The notes below the pieces were generated by a model. That model worked only from the letters and a program-made list of their open reading frames with translations. It was not told the origin of the DNA and did not search any database. This document shows, piece by piece, positions 1-8,590 of a DNA stretch of 64,000 nucleotides. The stretch's first letter is position 1. The number at the start of each line of letters is the position of its first letter. The DNA is from Owenweeksia sp963758205. Lineage in GTDB: Bacteria > Bacteroidota > Bacteroidia > Flavobacteriales > Schleiferiaceae. The stretch covers positions 270,189-334,188 of the forward strand of contig CAVWUM010000005.1 in NCBI GenBank assembly GCA_963758205.1, written 5' to 3'. The translations under genes and the position numbers were made by a program.

Positions 1-833
1 ATGGAGGAAGTTGCTGGGATACGGCTCAATATCTTTTAGAAGTATTTCCTAAACTCGATCCGCAAATTTCAAAGTCAGGTATATTTTGTTTCGAAAATCA
101 AAATGTAACTTTTGAGGCAGTAGGAACTTATCCTGCGGGCACCAATTTTATATGGGATCTTGACTCGCTGGCCAGCAAGCCTGTTGTTAAAAATCCTTCG
201 GCAACTAATATTACCTGGGGTAAACCGGGTACATATCCCGTAAGGTTAACTACCAGTAAAGGACTTTGTACTGCTACAGTTTATGATACCGTAAAAATTG
301 AAGCCTGGTCGGTATTTGCTGATGCCGGACCAGACCAGGTGCTGGAGGGGAATGAACTATTAGAATTGAATGGAAGTCCTGCAAATCAAACCTACTGGTC
401 CAGCAGCCATGCAGTAAGCATTAGTAACCCATTTGGTAACCGCACTTCCGTGGATATACCCACACGAGGGGATACGATAATGTTTTACTACCTGGTTACC
501 GATGAAAATGGTTGCCAGGGTAGGGATACCATGAAAGTTTATGTTGGGTTGGATAATCGCGATGGAGGCTATAATATACTTACGCCTAATGGTGATGGCC
601 GTAATGACCTACTGGATTTAAGCAGTTATATGATGGGGCGTGATTGTGACTTTACCGTACTCAACAGGTGGGGCAGTGAAGTGTATCATGCAGAAAAGTA
701 CCAAAACGACTGGGGTGGATGGAATAATGCCTACAAGCCATTACCTGATGGCACCTATTACTACATTTTGTTTTGCGATAGAACTGTTACCGTAAAAGGC
801 CCGATCACCATAATAAACAGCGATAGGAAGTAA
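1..833 (+). CDS. T9SS type B sorting domain protein, 3' end only
   Basis: The reading frame is open from base 3, so this is the C-terminal part of a longer secreted protein that begins outside the window. The visible part has an immunoglobulin/PKD-like beta region (WDLDSLASK and a GTYPVRL strand) followed by a typical gliding-motility-associated C-terminal domain: TPNGDGRND, then FTVLNRWG, then LPDGTYYYIL. That domain is the type B signal for export through the type IX secretion system and attachment to or release from the cell surface. The role of the missing N-terminal part cannot be told. It converges on ccmF, whose stop lies 6 bases further on. Confidence 0.85.
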   Translation, partial: GGSCWDTAQYLLEVFPKLDPQISKSGIFCFENQNVTFEAVGTYPAGTNFIWDLDSLASKPVVKNPSATNITWGKPGTYPVRLTTSKGLCTATVYDTVKIEAWSVFADAGPDQVLEGNELLELNGSPANQTYWSSSHAVSISNPFGNRTSVDIPTRGDTIMFYYLVTDENGCQGRDTMKVYVGLDNRDGGYNILTPNGDGRNDLLDLSSYMMGRDCDFTVLNRWGSEVYHAEKYQNDWGGWNNAYKPLPDGTYYYILFCDRTVTVKGPITIINSDRK

Positions 834-839
834 ACTCTG

Positions 840-3341
840 CTAACGAAGTTTAACCCTTTGCCAAACCGCCACACCCGTACCAATAGCCATTAATATACTG
901 CCCAACCACAATAGGTTGATAAGCGGAAATACGATAGCCTTCATAACAATAAATGGCTTTTCATCAGGGTCAGCTTTGGTCCAGGCAGTGAGTTTAAACT
1001 TTTTGGTTTCCGGATTTATATCACTCAACCTGAATTTAAAACCTTGTTTTTCAAGTATGGCATCTTCATGATAAACAGAATTTCCCTCTAAAATGTAGGC
1101 AGGCTTTACAACGGTGTCTTTACCCAATACATTTACAATTCTCAGGTCAGCCGTTATTTTAATGCTTTCATACTGCCCGGTTTCCTCACTTACATTGGCA
1201 TTTACAGCAAGGCTATCCAGAATAATGAAGTGTTGCTGATACAGAACCGTATCTCCACGGTTTATTTCCTTTTCCACTTCTGCTTCGTAGCCATCAGGTG
1301 TAACAGGCTCCAGGTATGACGAATACTGAACATGTGTATAAATGTCTCTATCCCAAAAGTGCTTGGTACTAGGGTTAGGGGTAGGGCCCATATTGTCGCT
1401 CATCTGCAAAAAAGGCTGTAGCTCAAATTTCTTTTCCAACGTTCCGGTATTCCTATTCTGGCTGTAATAGCTTACGTTATAGTAGTCCTTATTATCTTCT
1501 TCAATACGTTTATCCCACACAGCCACATAACCTCCAAGCTGAGTTGAATCCTCCAGCTCCATCAGCAGGTTTTCATTTTGAGGAAGATCTTTGCTCAGGA
1601 AAATATCGCTATTGCTGATCACGGTTTTTTTAGCATTGGAAATAAGCGCCCCTACAATAATTAGTGCGAAGCCAACATGGGCGATACTCGAACCGGCAAT
1701 TCCGATTTTGCCTTTTTTTACTACCAGCCAAAAGTAAAGGTTGCTTACCATGGCAAACACACCCAGGAAAAGCAGTATTAGGTATAAAGCCTCTCTCCAA
1801 AAACCGAATAACTGGGCCAATAGAGCAGTAACAACCAGGGAAACCATGATGGAAACTGAGATGTTTTTCCAAAAGGCCTTTGAGGTAGTTTTCCCATAAT
1901 TGAAATATTGGCCAATTGCGATTAATAGCGCGATAATTATAGTAAAGGGAATTTGAAATTTATTGTAGTGCTTAATGGCGTCAAGAGGTGGTGCCATATT
2001 TTCGGCATACAACGGATAAAACCCAGAATTTGGAAATAGACCCTCAGGTCCCCAAAGCCAGTTTATAGCAGGAGATAAATATGTTATTGGAAATACACCC
2101 TGTGGTCCAAAAAGCTGATTTATTACAGGAATAGAAGTGCTTAAAATAATCTGGAAGGCTGAGATCAATAAAACCAGGCTACCAATAAACATCCAAAACT
2201 CGCGCGAGCTCAGGTTATCATCCTTTTTATTTTTTGGGATACTCTTATATCTGTAAATAAAAACACCCAGCGCAATTACCACAAAGAATAGCAGGTAAAT
2301 AAGTAACTGACCGCTAAGACCTAAATCCACAAATGCGTGTACTGAGGAGTCTCCCAGCACCCCACTGCGGGTAAGAAAAGTAGAGTATAGGATTAACAGG
2401 AAAGAAAGTATGCTCAGGAAGAAAGCACTGCTGAGGCCTGTACTTTTGTTTCGAACAATTAGTAAGAGGTGAGCAGCTCCCACCATAACTATCCATGGTA
2501 CTAAGGATGAATTTTCAACAGGATCCCAGGCCCAAAAGCCACCAAAGCTTAAAGCCTCATAAGCCCAGGCGCCACCCATTAAAATACCTACACCAAGTAT
2601 CATTACACTGAAAAACGCCCAGGGCAAGGCAGGCTTTATCCAACCTTTAAAATCTTTATTAAAAAGAGCTGCCATGGCAAAAGCAAAGGGCACAAGGGTA
2701 GAGGCAAAGCCAAGGAACAGGGTAGGTGGATGGATAGTCATCCAATAATTCTGAAGTAGGGGATTAAGCCCTGTACCATCCATAAAAGCGGGAATGCGTT
2801 CAAGGTATTCAGGCATCTTCGTCCATGGCAGGCCAAAATTCTCTGCGGTGTTGCGCATTAATACAAACGGGCTGCTACCAATTTTCATCCCAAGAGGATA
2901 GATGCCCAATATCATGCTCGCGAGAAAAGCCTGTACCGTTGCGAAGACAATCATAGCCGGGGCCTCCCACTTTTTGGCGGTAAACATTAATATACAACCG
3001 AGCACCACATGCCAGAAGAGCCATAGTATAAAACTACCTTCCTGACCTTCCCAAAAAGCACTGAACACATATTGCACAGGCATTTCAGAGGAGGTGTGCT
3101 TCCATACATAATCATATTCATAATAATGGCTAAGCAGCAGATATAGCAGCGTGATTACAATTCCGAGTACACTAAAGGTGTGAGTAATGAAGCTGGCCCG
3201 GGCCAGTTTTTTATAGGCAGCATCATTATTTTTTATAAAAAGAAAATAGGCAGCAGCGGCTACCAGGGCCGATGCAAAAGCCAGACTTACAAAAAAACGA
3301 CCCAGTTGACCGGGTATAAGATGTTCTCCTATGTATTCCAT
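840..3341 (-). CDS. ccmF: Cytochrome c maturation heme lyase CcmF (CcsA/CcmF family)
   Basis: Polytopic membrane protein of 833 residues that attaches heme covalently to apocytochromes c outside the cytoplasmic membrane. It has the tryptophan-rich WWD heme-handling motif at about residues 267-283 (GGFWAWDPVENSS), a conserved histidine in MTIHPPTLF (about 204) and many hydrophobic helices. A large extracytoplasmic domain (about residues 570-800) precedes a last transmembrane helix. It is longer than the roughly 650 residues of the proteobacterial enzyme because of that C-terminal domain. It is the last gene of the ccmB-C-D-E operon, separated from ccmE by a toxin/antitoxin pair. Its ATG lies 3 bases after the toxin stop. 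Confidence 0.93.
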   Translation of the reverse strand: MEYIGEHLIPGQLGRFFVSLAFASALVAAAAYFLFIKNNDAAYKKLARASFITHTFSVLGIVITLLYLLLSHYYEYDYVWKHTSSEMPVQYVFSAFWEGQEGSFILWLFWHVVLGCILMFTAKKWEAPAMIVFATVQAFLASMILGIYPLGMKIGSSPFVLMRNTAENFGLPWTKMPEYLERIPAFMDGTGLNPLLQNYWMTIHPPTLFLGFASTLVPFAFAMAALFNKDFKGWIKPALPWAFFSVMILGVGILMGGAWAYEALSFGGFWAWDPVENSSLVPWIVMVGAAHLLLIVRNKSTGLSSAFFLSILSFLLILYSTFLTRSGVLGDSSVHAFVDLGLSGQLLIYLLFFVVIALGVFIYRYKSIPKNKKDDNLSSREFWMFIGSLVLLISAFQIILSTSIPVINQLFGPQGVFPITYLSPAINWLWGPEGLFPNSGFYPLYAENMAPPLDAIKHYNKFQIPFTIIIALLIAIGQYFNYGKTTSKAFWKNISVSIMVSLVVTALLAQLFGFWREALYLILLFLGVFAMVSNLYFWLVVKKGKIGIAGSSIAHVGFALIIVGALISNAKKTVISNSDIFLSKDLPQNENLLMELEDSTQLGGYVAVWDKRIEEDNKDYYNVSYYSQNRNTGTLEKKFELQPFLQMSDNMGPTPNPSTKHFWDRDIYTHVQYSSYLEPVTPDGYEAEVEKEINRGDTVLYQQHFIILDSLAVNANVSEETGQYESIKITADLRIVNVLGKDTVVKPAYILEGNSVYHEDAILEKQGFKFRLSDINPETKKFKLTAWTKADPDEKPFIVMKAIVFPLINLLWLGSILMAIGTGVAVWQRVKLR

Positions 3342-3344
3342 TAA

Positions 3345-3773
3345 TTATAGTTCGTCTATTGTGATTACCTCAACCTCCTTAAAAGACTTCAGGTGTTTAT
3401 CATTGGTAAGAATATAATCGGCATTTGATGAAATGGCCGAAGCTAAAATGAGTGCATCGGGCGTTTTGTAGCCGTATTTTACTCTTAATTCCGATGCCAA
3501 TACTGCAATGTCTTTATTTACTTCAACAAGTTTAAAATTTGTCGAGTTTGAAAGGCTATCTCTGTAAACCTCTGTGAGATGATTATCATTTAGTAACATG
3601 GGACGAATGAGAATCTCTGATAAAGTAATAACCGATGATAAGATGTTGAAACTGCCTTTTTTGTTGGCTAAAAAAAATGGTTCAACCATTTTAAAGTACG
3701 CTGAGTTTTCCTCAAAAAAATATATAAGCGGAGCAGTATCTAAGAAAATGGTCTTCCCATGAAATCTCTTCAT
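3345..3773 (-). CDS. PIN-domain ribonuclease toxin (VapC-like)
   Basis: A 142-residue PIN domain. The four acidic residues of the metal-binding active site are in place: Asp12 (LDTAPLIY), Glu53 (LSEIL), Asp106 (KTPDALIL) and Asp125 (TNDKHL). Family knowledge says such proteins are Mg-dependent RNases that act as toxins. The gene lies 21 bases downstream of a small antitoxin-like gene and 3 bases upstream of ccmF on the same strand, so it should be transcribed with the cytochrome c operon. The active site looks complete, so it is probably functional. The RNA target is unknown. Confidence 0.85.
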   Translation of the reverse strand: MKRFHGKTIFLDTAPLIYFFEENSAYFKMVEPFFLANKKGSFNILSSVITLSEILIRPMLLNDNHLTEVYRDSLSNSTNFKLVEVNKDIAVLASELRVKYGYKTPDALILASAISSNADYILTNDKHLKSFKEVEVITIDEL

Positions 3774-3794
3774 TAGTACAATCTTCTATTTCTT

Positions 3795-4055
3795 CTATTG
3801 AATTTGCTTGCCAGAGGAATCACGATCATCCCATTCATTACGTAGCCTCCGCACGTATTCATTAGGATTTACCTCATTCCAGACATGTGCGCCAACTCCT
3901 TTAAGATCATATAACGAAATAGAATTTTCTTCGCCCAACGGCTTTTTATCATTTTTAGCAAAAGCTTTTAGAGTATTCAATACTGCCTTGCGGGTTTGCT
4001 CATCCAACTCCTGATAGAGCATTAAAATTCTGTTTATTTGTGTTGAATTCTCCAT
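3795..4055 (-). CDS. Antitoxin partner of the PIN toxin
   Basis: An 86-residue protein with an N-terminal helical part and a C-terminal tail EYVRRLRNEWD. That tail pattern is common in antitoxins paired with PIN toxins, where it binds the toxin; the ...GxGaxxW... segment before it fits too. It sits directly upstream of the toxin gene and 9 bases after ccmE, all on one strand. No clear DNA-binding domain is visible, so it may not regulate its own promoter, which would suit its position inside someone else's operon. The assignment rests on size, tail motif and pairing. Confidence 0.75.
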   Translation of the reverse strand: MENSTQINRILMLYQELDEQTRKAVLNTLKAFAKNDKKPLGEENSISLYDLKGVGAHVWNEVNPNEYVRRLRNEWDDRDSSGKQIQ

Positions 4056-4064
4056 AACTGAGCT

Positions 4065-4457
4065 TTAATACGTTCCGTAACCCGCCATTTCGTTTTGCTC
4101 ATTGTACTTACTGGGGCACTTCATAAGTATTTCTTCGGCCACAAAGGCATCATCGGTGGCATACCCCTTCATGGTGATTTCCTCGCTACGCTCAAAATCC
4201 TGTGGTTTTGGCTGATTGTAAATCACCTTTTTCTTAATTCCTTCTTTATCAATAGCGGTAAAGGCAAAGGTTTGGGCGCGTGCATTATAATCCATTGGGG
4301 CATCTTTATCCAGGTAGCCGATTACAGTGTATTTGGTGCCGGGTACCGCGTCAGCCTTGGCAAATCCCACGTAAGTGGAGGCATCATTAATAGTTACCAT
4401 AATGGCCCCAATAGCAACGGCAATTACAACGATTATGGCAATGTGCGATCTTTTCAT
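4065..4457 (-). CDS. ccmE: Cytochrome c maturation heme chaperone CcmE, CxxxY variant
   Basis: A 130-residue periplasmic heme chaperone with one N-terminal membrane anchor (residues 5-24) and an OB-fold domain. The classical heme-binding motif with histidine is replaced by CPSKY, that is Cys114-x3-Tyr118. This CxxxY form is known from some Ccm systems in archaea and sulfate reducers that work without CcmH. It receives heme with the help of CcmC and passes it to CcmF. The start codon overlaps the end of ccmD by 4 bases (ATGA), which points to translational coupling. Confidence 0.92.
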   Translation of the reverse strand: MKRSHIAIIVVIAVAIGAIMVTINDASTYVGFAKADAVPGTKYTVIGYLDKDAPMDYNARAQTFAFTAIDKEGIKKKVIYNQPKPQDFERSEEITMKGYATDDAFVAEEILMKCPSKYNEQNEMAGYGTY

Positions 4458-4678
4458 TTCTCTCCTTTTTCCAGTTTGTTCAACTTGCGGTCTATCGAAA
4501 TAAGGTAGCCGATAATGCCGATAAATATGATAGACACTATAACTACCACCACATAAATTTTGCCGTTTTGGCGCAGGGCATCAGCCATTTCTACCTGTGG
4601 CATTTGGCTTTGTGCTTTCATTGATAAACCCAGCAGAGCAAAGCAAAAACCCAACCAATATTTCATCATTTTATCCAT
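4454..4678 (-). CDS. ccmD: CcmD family protein
   Basis: A 74-residue protein with an N-terminal hydrophobic segment that looks like a signal peptide, then one transmembrane helix (residues 40-60, rich in Val and Ile) and a charged tail, DRKLNKLEKGEK. CcmD proteins are small membrane subunits that help release heme-loaded CcmE from the CcmC complex. The sequence is poorly conserved, so the call rests mainly on size, topology and its place between ccmC (8-base overlap) and ccmE (4-base overlap). Confidence 0.8.
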   Translation of the reverse strand: MDKMMKYWLGFCFALLGLSMKAQSQMPQVEMADALRQNGKIYVVVVIVSIIFIGIIGYLISIDRKLNKLEKGEK

Positions 4679-5330
4679 TCTTTTTCCAAATCAATTTTTG
4701 ATATCTCACCCTGATGTTGGTAATCCAAACGGCTATGAGTGTCCAGCCAATTACGGCCGGGTAAAACACCATCCGCATACCACTATTAAGATCATACCCA
4801 CCAAAGCCAGGGTTACCACCGTTGCCGGGATGCAAACTATCTGTCATGCGTGGCAGTATACCGATAAACACAATCATCATTACAAAAGCAAAGATGTTGT
4901 ATACAGCAGCCAGCCGGCCTCTTTTTAGCGGATCGTCAACCGAACCTCTTAAAACAAAATAGGCAAGGTAAATAAGCATGGTTACAGCTGTTCCGTTTAG
5001 TTTGGGGTCGTTAACCCAAAAGGCACCCCAGGTAAACCTGGCCCACAGGCTTCCGGTAACCAAACCGAGTGAAGCCATAAAAAAACCGGAAATGGCCAGT
5101 TCTTTTGCCTTTAAATCCCGGGTAAGGCTATTGTTGGCCAAATGTCCAATACTATAAACAACTGATCCACCCATAAGGATAACCATGGCAAACCACATGG
5201 TAACGTGGAAATAAAGGTTGCGGATAGTTTCGTTGAGAATCGGTAAGCGGGGTACTTCACCCAAAAAACCGAATATTATGGTGTAGAGAACTAAAATGGC
5301 TCCGAGCGCCTTCCACCAGTGTTTCTTCAT
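4671..5330 (-). CDS. ccmC: Heme exporter/heme-handling protein CcmC
   Basis: A 219-residue membrane protein with about six helices and the WWD-type motif WGAFWVNDPKLNG (about residues 100-112), the Bacteroidota version of the motif that holds heme while it is loaded on CcmE. Histidines in HVTMW and SIGHLANN are candidate axial ligands. It follows ccmB by 9 bases and overlaps ccmD by 8. No CcmA ATPase is in this operon. In this phylum ccmA is usually elsewhere in the genome. Confidence 0.9.
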   Translation of the reverse strand: MKKHWWKALGAILVLYTIIFGFLGEVPRLPILNETIRNLYFHVTMWFAMVILMGGSVVYSIGHLANNSLTRDLKAKELAISGFFMASLGLVTGSLWARFTWGAFWVNDPKLNGTAVTMLIYLAYFVLRGSVDDPLKRGRLAAVYNIFAFVMMIVFIGILPRMTDSLHPGNGGNPGFGGYDLNSGMRMVFYPAVIGWTLIAVWITNIRVRYQKLIWKKNG

Positions 5331-5339
5331 CTCAAAATT

Positions 5340-5996
5340 TTAGTCGCGCCAAAGGTAGGCAAATAACATATAGGAGAGCATTGAGGTAATCAATGCCAAT
5401 AGCAGTAAAACCAATAGCAGCGGGGCATTCACGCTCCAATCAAAACCTGTAAGTGCCCTTGTGCTGGTGCGGCTTAAGGTTAGTACCTGAGGGTATAATA
5501 AGGGTATGCTTAGTATGGCTGGCAAGGCAGGGTTATCACCCGCCTTGGCGGAAATACCGGAAACAAACGTAAGTATAGCCGAAAAACCAGCCGAAGCCAG
5601 TAAAAGCAGAGCGATAAAGGCAACCGGGTCGTTAATAATATTTCCTAAAAAGAAACTGAAAAACAGCAAACCCACAAGGCCAATTACGAAAATGTAAAAG
5701 AAGTTATAGAGTATTTTACCAAGTATAAGCACCTGGGGGCGCACCATACCAAAATACAGGAGGAATCTACGGTCGGCCTCATTTTGAAAACTGCGAAAGG
5801 CAGCCTGTAGCGAAGCAAAAATCAGGATAATCCAAAACAGTGCATTCCAGCTTTGGGTGGAAATGGTTTCGTTGAATACAAGGTAACTGAGGTAGGTGGT
5901 GGTAATTACATAGAGTAATACAGCGAGAAAACTTTGTCTTCTGCGCCACTCCAGCTTAAAATTGAGTTTAAATATTTCGAGTACCTGTATTAGCAC
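5340..5996 (-). CDS. ccmB: Heme exporter subunit CcmB
   Basis: A 218-residue integral membrane protein with six hydrophobic segments. The motif NEADRRFLLYFGMVRPQ matches the loop conserved in CcmB, the permease partner of CcmA in the ABC complex that powers release of heme-loaded CcmE. It is first in the operon. The start is a GTG at 5996; there is no in-frame ATG near it, and the family alignment begins at once (LEIFKLNFKLEWR). A perfect TAnnTTTG element lies just 4 bases before this GTG. Confidence 0.88.
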   Translation of the reverse strand: MLIQVLEIFKLNFKLEWRRRQSFLAVLLYVITTTYLSYLVFNETISTQSWNALFWIILIFASLQAAFRSFQNEADRRFLLYFGMVRPQVLILGKILYNFFYIFVIGLVGLLFFSFFLGNIINDPVAFIALLLLASAGFSAILTFVSGISAKAGDNPALPAILSIPLLYPQVLTLSRTSTRALTGFDWSVNAPLLLVLLLLALITSMLSYMLFAYLWRD

Positions 5997-6000
5997 GGGG

Positions 6001-6008
6001 CAAAGGTA
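6001..6008 (-). promoter_or_regulatory. -7 promoter element before ccmB
   Basis: On the minus strand this reads TACCTTTG followed by C, a perfect match to the Bacteroidota -7 consensus TAnnTTTG. No good -33 TTG lies at the usual distance. It ends only 4 bases from the GTG start of ccmB, so a transcript made from it would have almost no leader. Confidence 0.4.
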
Positions 6009-6188
6009 ATTCAGGAAAAACGGGTGGGGAAAGTTTCTTATTTAAAATGATTCCAGTTTACGGTTCAGTTTATAGTCAAAAGTCTATAGTCCACAGTTCC
6101 TGGTTTATTTCAATGAACCTCTGAATTAGAGATACTTTTAGTTCCAAACCTAAGCCTGGCCTAGAGTTTTAAGACTAGTATCTCAAAC

Positions 6189-6542
6189 CTACCTCCTGGA
6201 AATAATCATCCCGCCAAGGAAAACTATGAAACCTGAAATAAGCAGGCTGTAAAGTATGTGGGTGTAGTAGGGGAAGGGTCGGTTTGCCAGAGTAAAGCCA
6301 AAAACTAAAATCCCCGCTAAAATCAACCCAAGGCCAATAAGCATGGTAGTTTTGGCTTTGCGTCTTCGCGCCAGCATTTTTATGTGGATCATCTCCTTAA
6401 ACATTACCTGCCTTAAGATGAGCTCGCGATCACCATCTTCCATAAACTGATCCTCCAGGCTTTTCCGGATTTCGTTTTCAGCCATGCCATTTATCTTCCT
6501 CTGGAAGTAATATTCTATGAGTTTATCTTCAGTAGTGCTCAT
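6189..6542 (-). CDS. Hypothetical small membrane protein
   Basis: A 117-residue protein I cannot assign to a family. Residues 1-60 are charged and helical (EDKLIEYYFQRKING, ARRRKAK). They are followed by two transmembrane helices (about 64-84 and 93-113) and an Arg-Arg end. The N-terminal part resembles short helical repeats seen ahead of paired membrane helices in other Bacteroidota small proteins. It stands alone, with 190 bases to ccmB and 156 to the next gene upstream, and has a CAAATGTA (-7-like) element 23 bases before its start. Confidence 0.6.
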   Translation of the reverse strand: MSTTEDKLIEYYFQRKINGMAENEIRKSLEDQFMEDGDRELILRQVMFKEMIHIKMLARRRKAKTTMLIGLGLILAGILVFGFTLANRPFPYYTHILYSLLISGFIVFLGGMIISRR

Positions 6543-6620
6543 TAAATGGGTTCAAGAAGTCGGGGCAAATGTAGTATCAATTGGGTTGTTGCTATTTATT
6601 ACGTGCCTAAACTTTTTCAC

Positions 6621-6684
6621 AAAAAAAATGGCCATAAAGGCCGTTGTAAAAGGTAAATGAGGATCAGACCTTGAAGGCCTGATT
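6621..6684 (-). terminator. Terminator for the His-rich membrane protein
   Basis: On the minus strand a near-perfect hairpin (6663-6683, ATCAGGCCTT against AAGGTCTGAT with one G-T wobble) is followed by a second short stem GGCC-TTTAT-GGCC and a run of eight T (6621-6628). The second stem with its T-run is the likelier intrinsic terminator. Confidence 0.5.
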
Positions 6685-6698
6685 CCGGGTAGTATTAA

Positions 6699-7064
6699 TT
6701 AAGTTAATAGTACCTCGGGTGGTGGAGTATGCCTGTATGGGTAATAGGCAAAATAACTATGAGAGAATTTAAAATTATGGACTGAAATTAATTTAAAACC
6801 AGTAGGAGCATCTACCAGCAGTGGGGGTATGCACTGAAAAACCAGCTGTACAAGATTTACATCACTATTTTCAGTATCAGTTTCTCCATGTATGTGAAAA
6901 AGTGTTGTATCACCATCATGGTTGTGATGAGTATGGTTGTGAACATTCTGATGCACATCAACCTGAAAAGTATGCATACCCATATGACCCAGAATGACCA
7001 GCGGATGATAAAAAATCACCGCCAGGTAAAACAGGGCTGCTAATATGGTTAGTCGCTTCTGCAA
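6699..7064 (-). CDS. His-rich small membrane/secreted protein
   Basis: A 121-residue protein of unknown function. It begins at a TTG codon with a hydrophobic helix (residues 4-25). A histidine-rich stretch follows (VHQNVHNHTHHNHDGD, about 37-52, plus HIHGE), then a region ending in HTPPPEVLLT. Small Bacteroidota proteins with this layout (helix, histidine loop, PPP tail) often sit near metal or heavy-metal efflux genes, so metal binding in the periplasm is a reasonable guess. No such transporter is next to it here. It is divergent from the universal stress protein gene. Confidence 0.55.
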   Translation of the reverse strand: MQKRLTILAALFYLAVIFYHPLVILGHMGMHTFQVDVHQNVHNHTHHNHDGDTTLFHIHGETDTENSDVNLVQLVFQCIPPLLVDAPTGFKLISVHNFKFSHSYFAYYPYRHTPPPEVLLT

Positions 7065-7256
7065 TGTAAGTTAGAATTATGATGCTAGTTCTCAAACACT
7101 TATTGATATACGATGAAACTTACGATTTGGATTGGCCGTCTGATAAAACTTCCATCCTAAAATTATCTAATCAAATTTATTACAAAAGGTTTAGGGGGCT
7201 ACGCAAGGTTGGTTTACTTAAATTTATGTTCTAGTTTAAAATTAACCAGCCTTACT

Positions 7257-8072
7257 ATGAAGTTTTTAGTACCCTACGATTTTACAGAAATTACCCGCAT
7301 TGCTCTTGACCATGCATTAGCCATTGCCCCGGCTTTTGATGCTGAAGTTTTACTTTATCACGTAATTGACGATGAATCTGAACGAGCAGAGGCCGAACAG
7401 AAGTTTAAAGATTTATTAAAGGTACTTAATGGTGATAATACCGATGTACAGTCAAAAGTGCAGTTGGGTAAAATCTTTAAGGATATAAGCAGAGAAGCTG
7501 AAGAGGGTGATGCCCACTTGCTAATAATGGGAACACATGGTGCACATGGGCTGCAAAAGATTTTTGGCTCGCATGCCATTAAAGTGATAAAAAGTGCGAG
7601 TACACCTTTTATGATAACCCAAAACAAGGGGCCCGCTGAAAGCATAAAGCAAATAATGATGCCGGTAAACCTTACCCGCGAAAGTGTGCAGATTGTAAAA
7701 TATGCCGCTGAGTTAGCTCAAAAGTTTGAAGCCCGGATTCATATGCTTTGTCAGCCGGAAACGGATGAGTTTTTAGAGAGGCAACTTAAAAACAATATTG
7801 CCAGGGCACGCAAATATTTAACTAAAGAGGGTGTTGCCAGTGAGGTTGATATGTTGCCGGGAAAAAAATCGCTAAGCCAGGAGGTAATTGAATATGGCCA
7901 TGCGCATCAGGCTGATTTATTTGCAGTTGTTCATTATTCAGAAAGCCTGATACCTCAGTTTGATACTTTTTCGCAGGATATGATAACCAATGAATATGGC
8001 ATACCGGTGCTGATTATGAATGGTAATGAGATGAAGGGTATAAAGCTGAAGTACTCGTTTATTTCAATTTGA
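7257..8072 (+). CDS. Universal stress protein, tandem UspA domains
   Basis: A 271-residue cytoplasmic protein made of two UspA domains (about 1-135 and 136-271). The first begins KFLVPYDFTEITRIALDHA and carries an ATP-binding-like loop GTHGAHGLQKIFGS. The spacing between its second and third glycines is one residue shorter than the usual G-x2-G-x9-G. The second domain is degenerate, as is common in tandem Usp proteins. I place the start at the ATG at 7257 because the family alignment starts there; an in-frame ATG at 7209 adds 16 residues with no homology. Its exact stress role cannot be told from sequence. Confidence 0.85.
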   Translation: MKFLVPYDFTEITRIALDHALAIAPAFDAEVLLYHVIDDESERAEAEQKFKDLLKVLNGDNTDVQSKVQLGKIFKDISREAEEGDAHLLIMGTHGAHGLQKIFGSHAIKVIKSASTPFMITQNKGPAESIKQIMMPVNLTRESVQIVKYAAELAQKFEARIHMLCQPETDEFLERQLKNNIARARKYLTKEGVASEVDMLPGKKSLSQEVIEYGHAHQADLFAVVHYSESLIPQFDTFSQDMITNEYGIPVLIMNGNEMKGIKLKYSFISI

Positions 8073-8168
8073 TTTGTTGAGCATTGGGTACTTTCTGAAA
8101 GCGCCACCACACTTCTCTGATCTGCCGCTAAGCAGTTATTCAATCTCAAAGTTCTTTGTAAAAAAGGC

Positions 8169-8546
8169 TCAATACATAGTATTTGAGTTAGCCGATTTTT
8201 CCGGAATTTGCTGAATGGCATCCCAGTGTTCGCAAATTTTACCGTTTTCGTCAAACCTGAAAAAGTCCATGGTTACATATTGGTCATTACTCGGCCAGGT
8301 TTGGTGGGTATGTAAAGCCACCAAGTCACCTTCGGCAATGCATCTTACAAATTCAATTTCCTTTTCAGGATACTCCCTTTGCATTCTTTCAAAATAGTCA
8401 ATAAAGCCCTGTGTGCCGTTGGCTACATCAGGGTTGTGCTGAATGTATTCCTTGCCTACATAACCTTTCACGGCCTGTGCGGGGTTACCGAGGTAAGCGG
8501 TTTTGTAAAAGGCAATGGCGTTTTTTTTATTCTCTTCTGGATTCAT
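8169..8546 (-). CDS. SnoaL-like / NTF2-fold protein
   Basis: A 125-residue protein of the predicted SnoaL-like aldol-condensation family. It has a helical N-terminus (NKKNAIAFYKTAYLG), then EYIQHNPDVANG, and ends with the sheet EGDLVALHTHQTW and the FFRFDENGKICEHWDAIQ motif typical of this NTF2-like group. The His and Asp residues facing the cavity are kept, but substrate is unknown. The ATG at 8546 fits the family; the reading frame also extends upstream to a TTG at 8594. It is the last gene of the satD-DUF3307-ydeI series, 44 bases after the ydeI end. Confidence 0.75.
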   Translation of the reverse strand: MNPEENKKNAIAFYKTAYLGNPAQAVKGYVGKEYIQHNPDVANGTQGFIDYFERMQREYPEKEIEFVRCIAEGDLVALHTHQTWPSNDQYVTMDFFRFDENGKICEHWDAIQQIPEKSANSNTMY

Positions 8547-8590
8547 GGTGGTTGTTTTTCTACTAAACACGTTTTTAATTTCGGCTGGCT

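Noticed and set aside
7209..7256. Upstream start of the universal stress protein
   Set aside because: The added residues have no Usp homology and the family begins exactly at the ATG at 7257.
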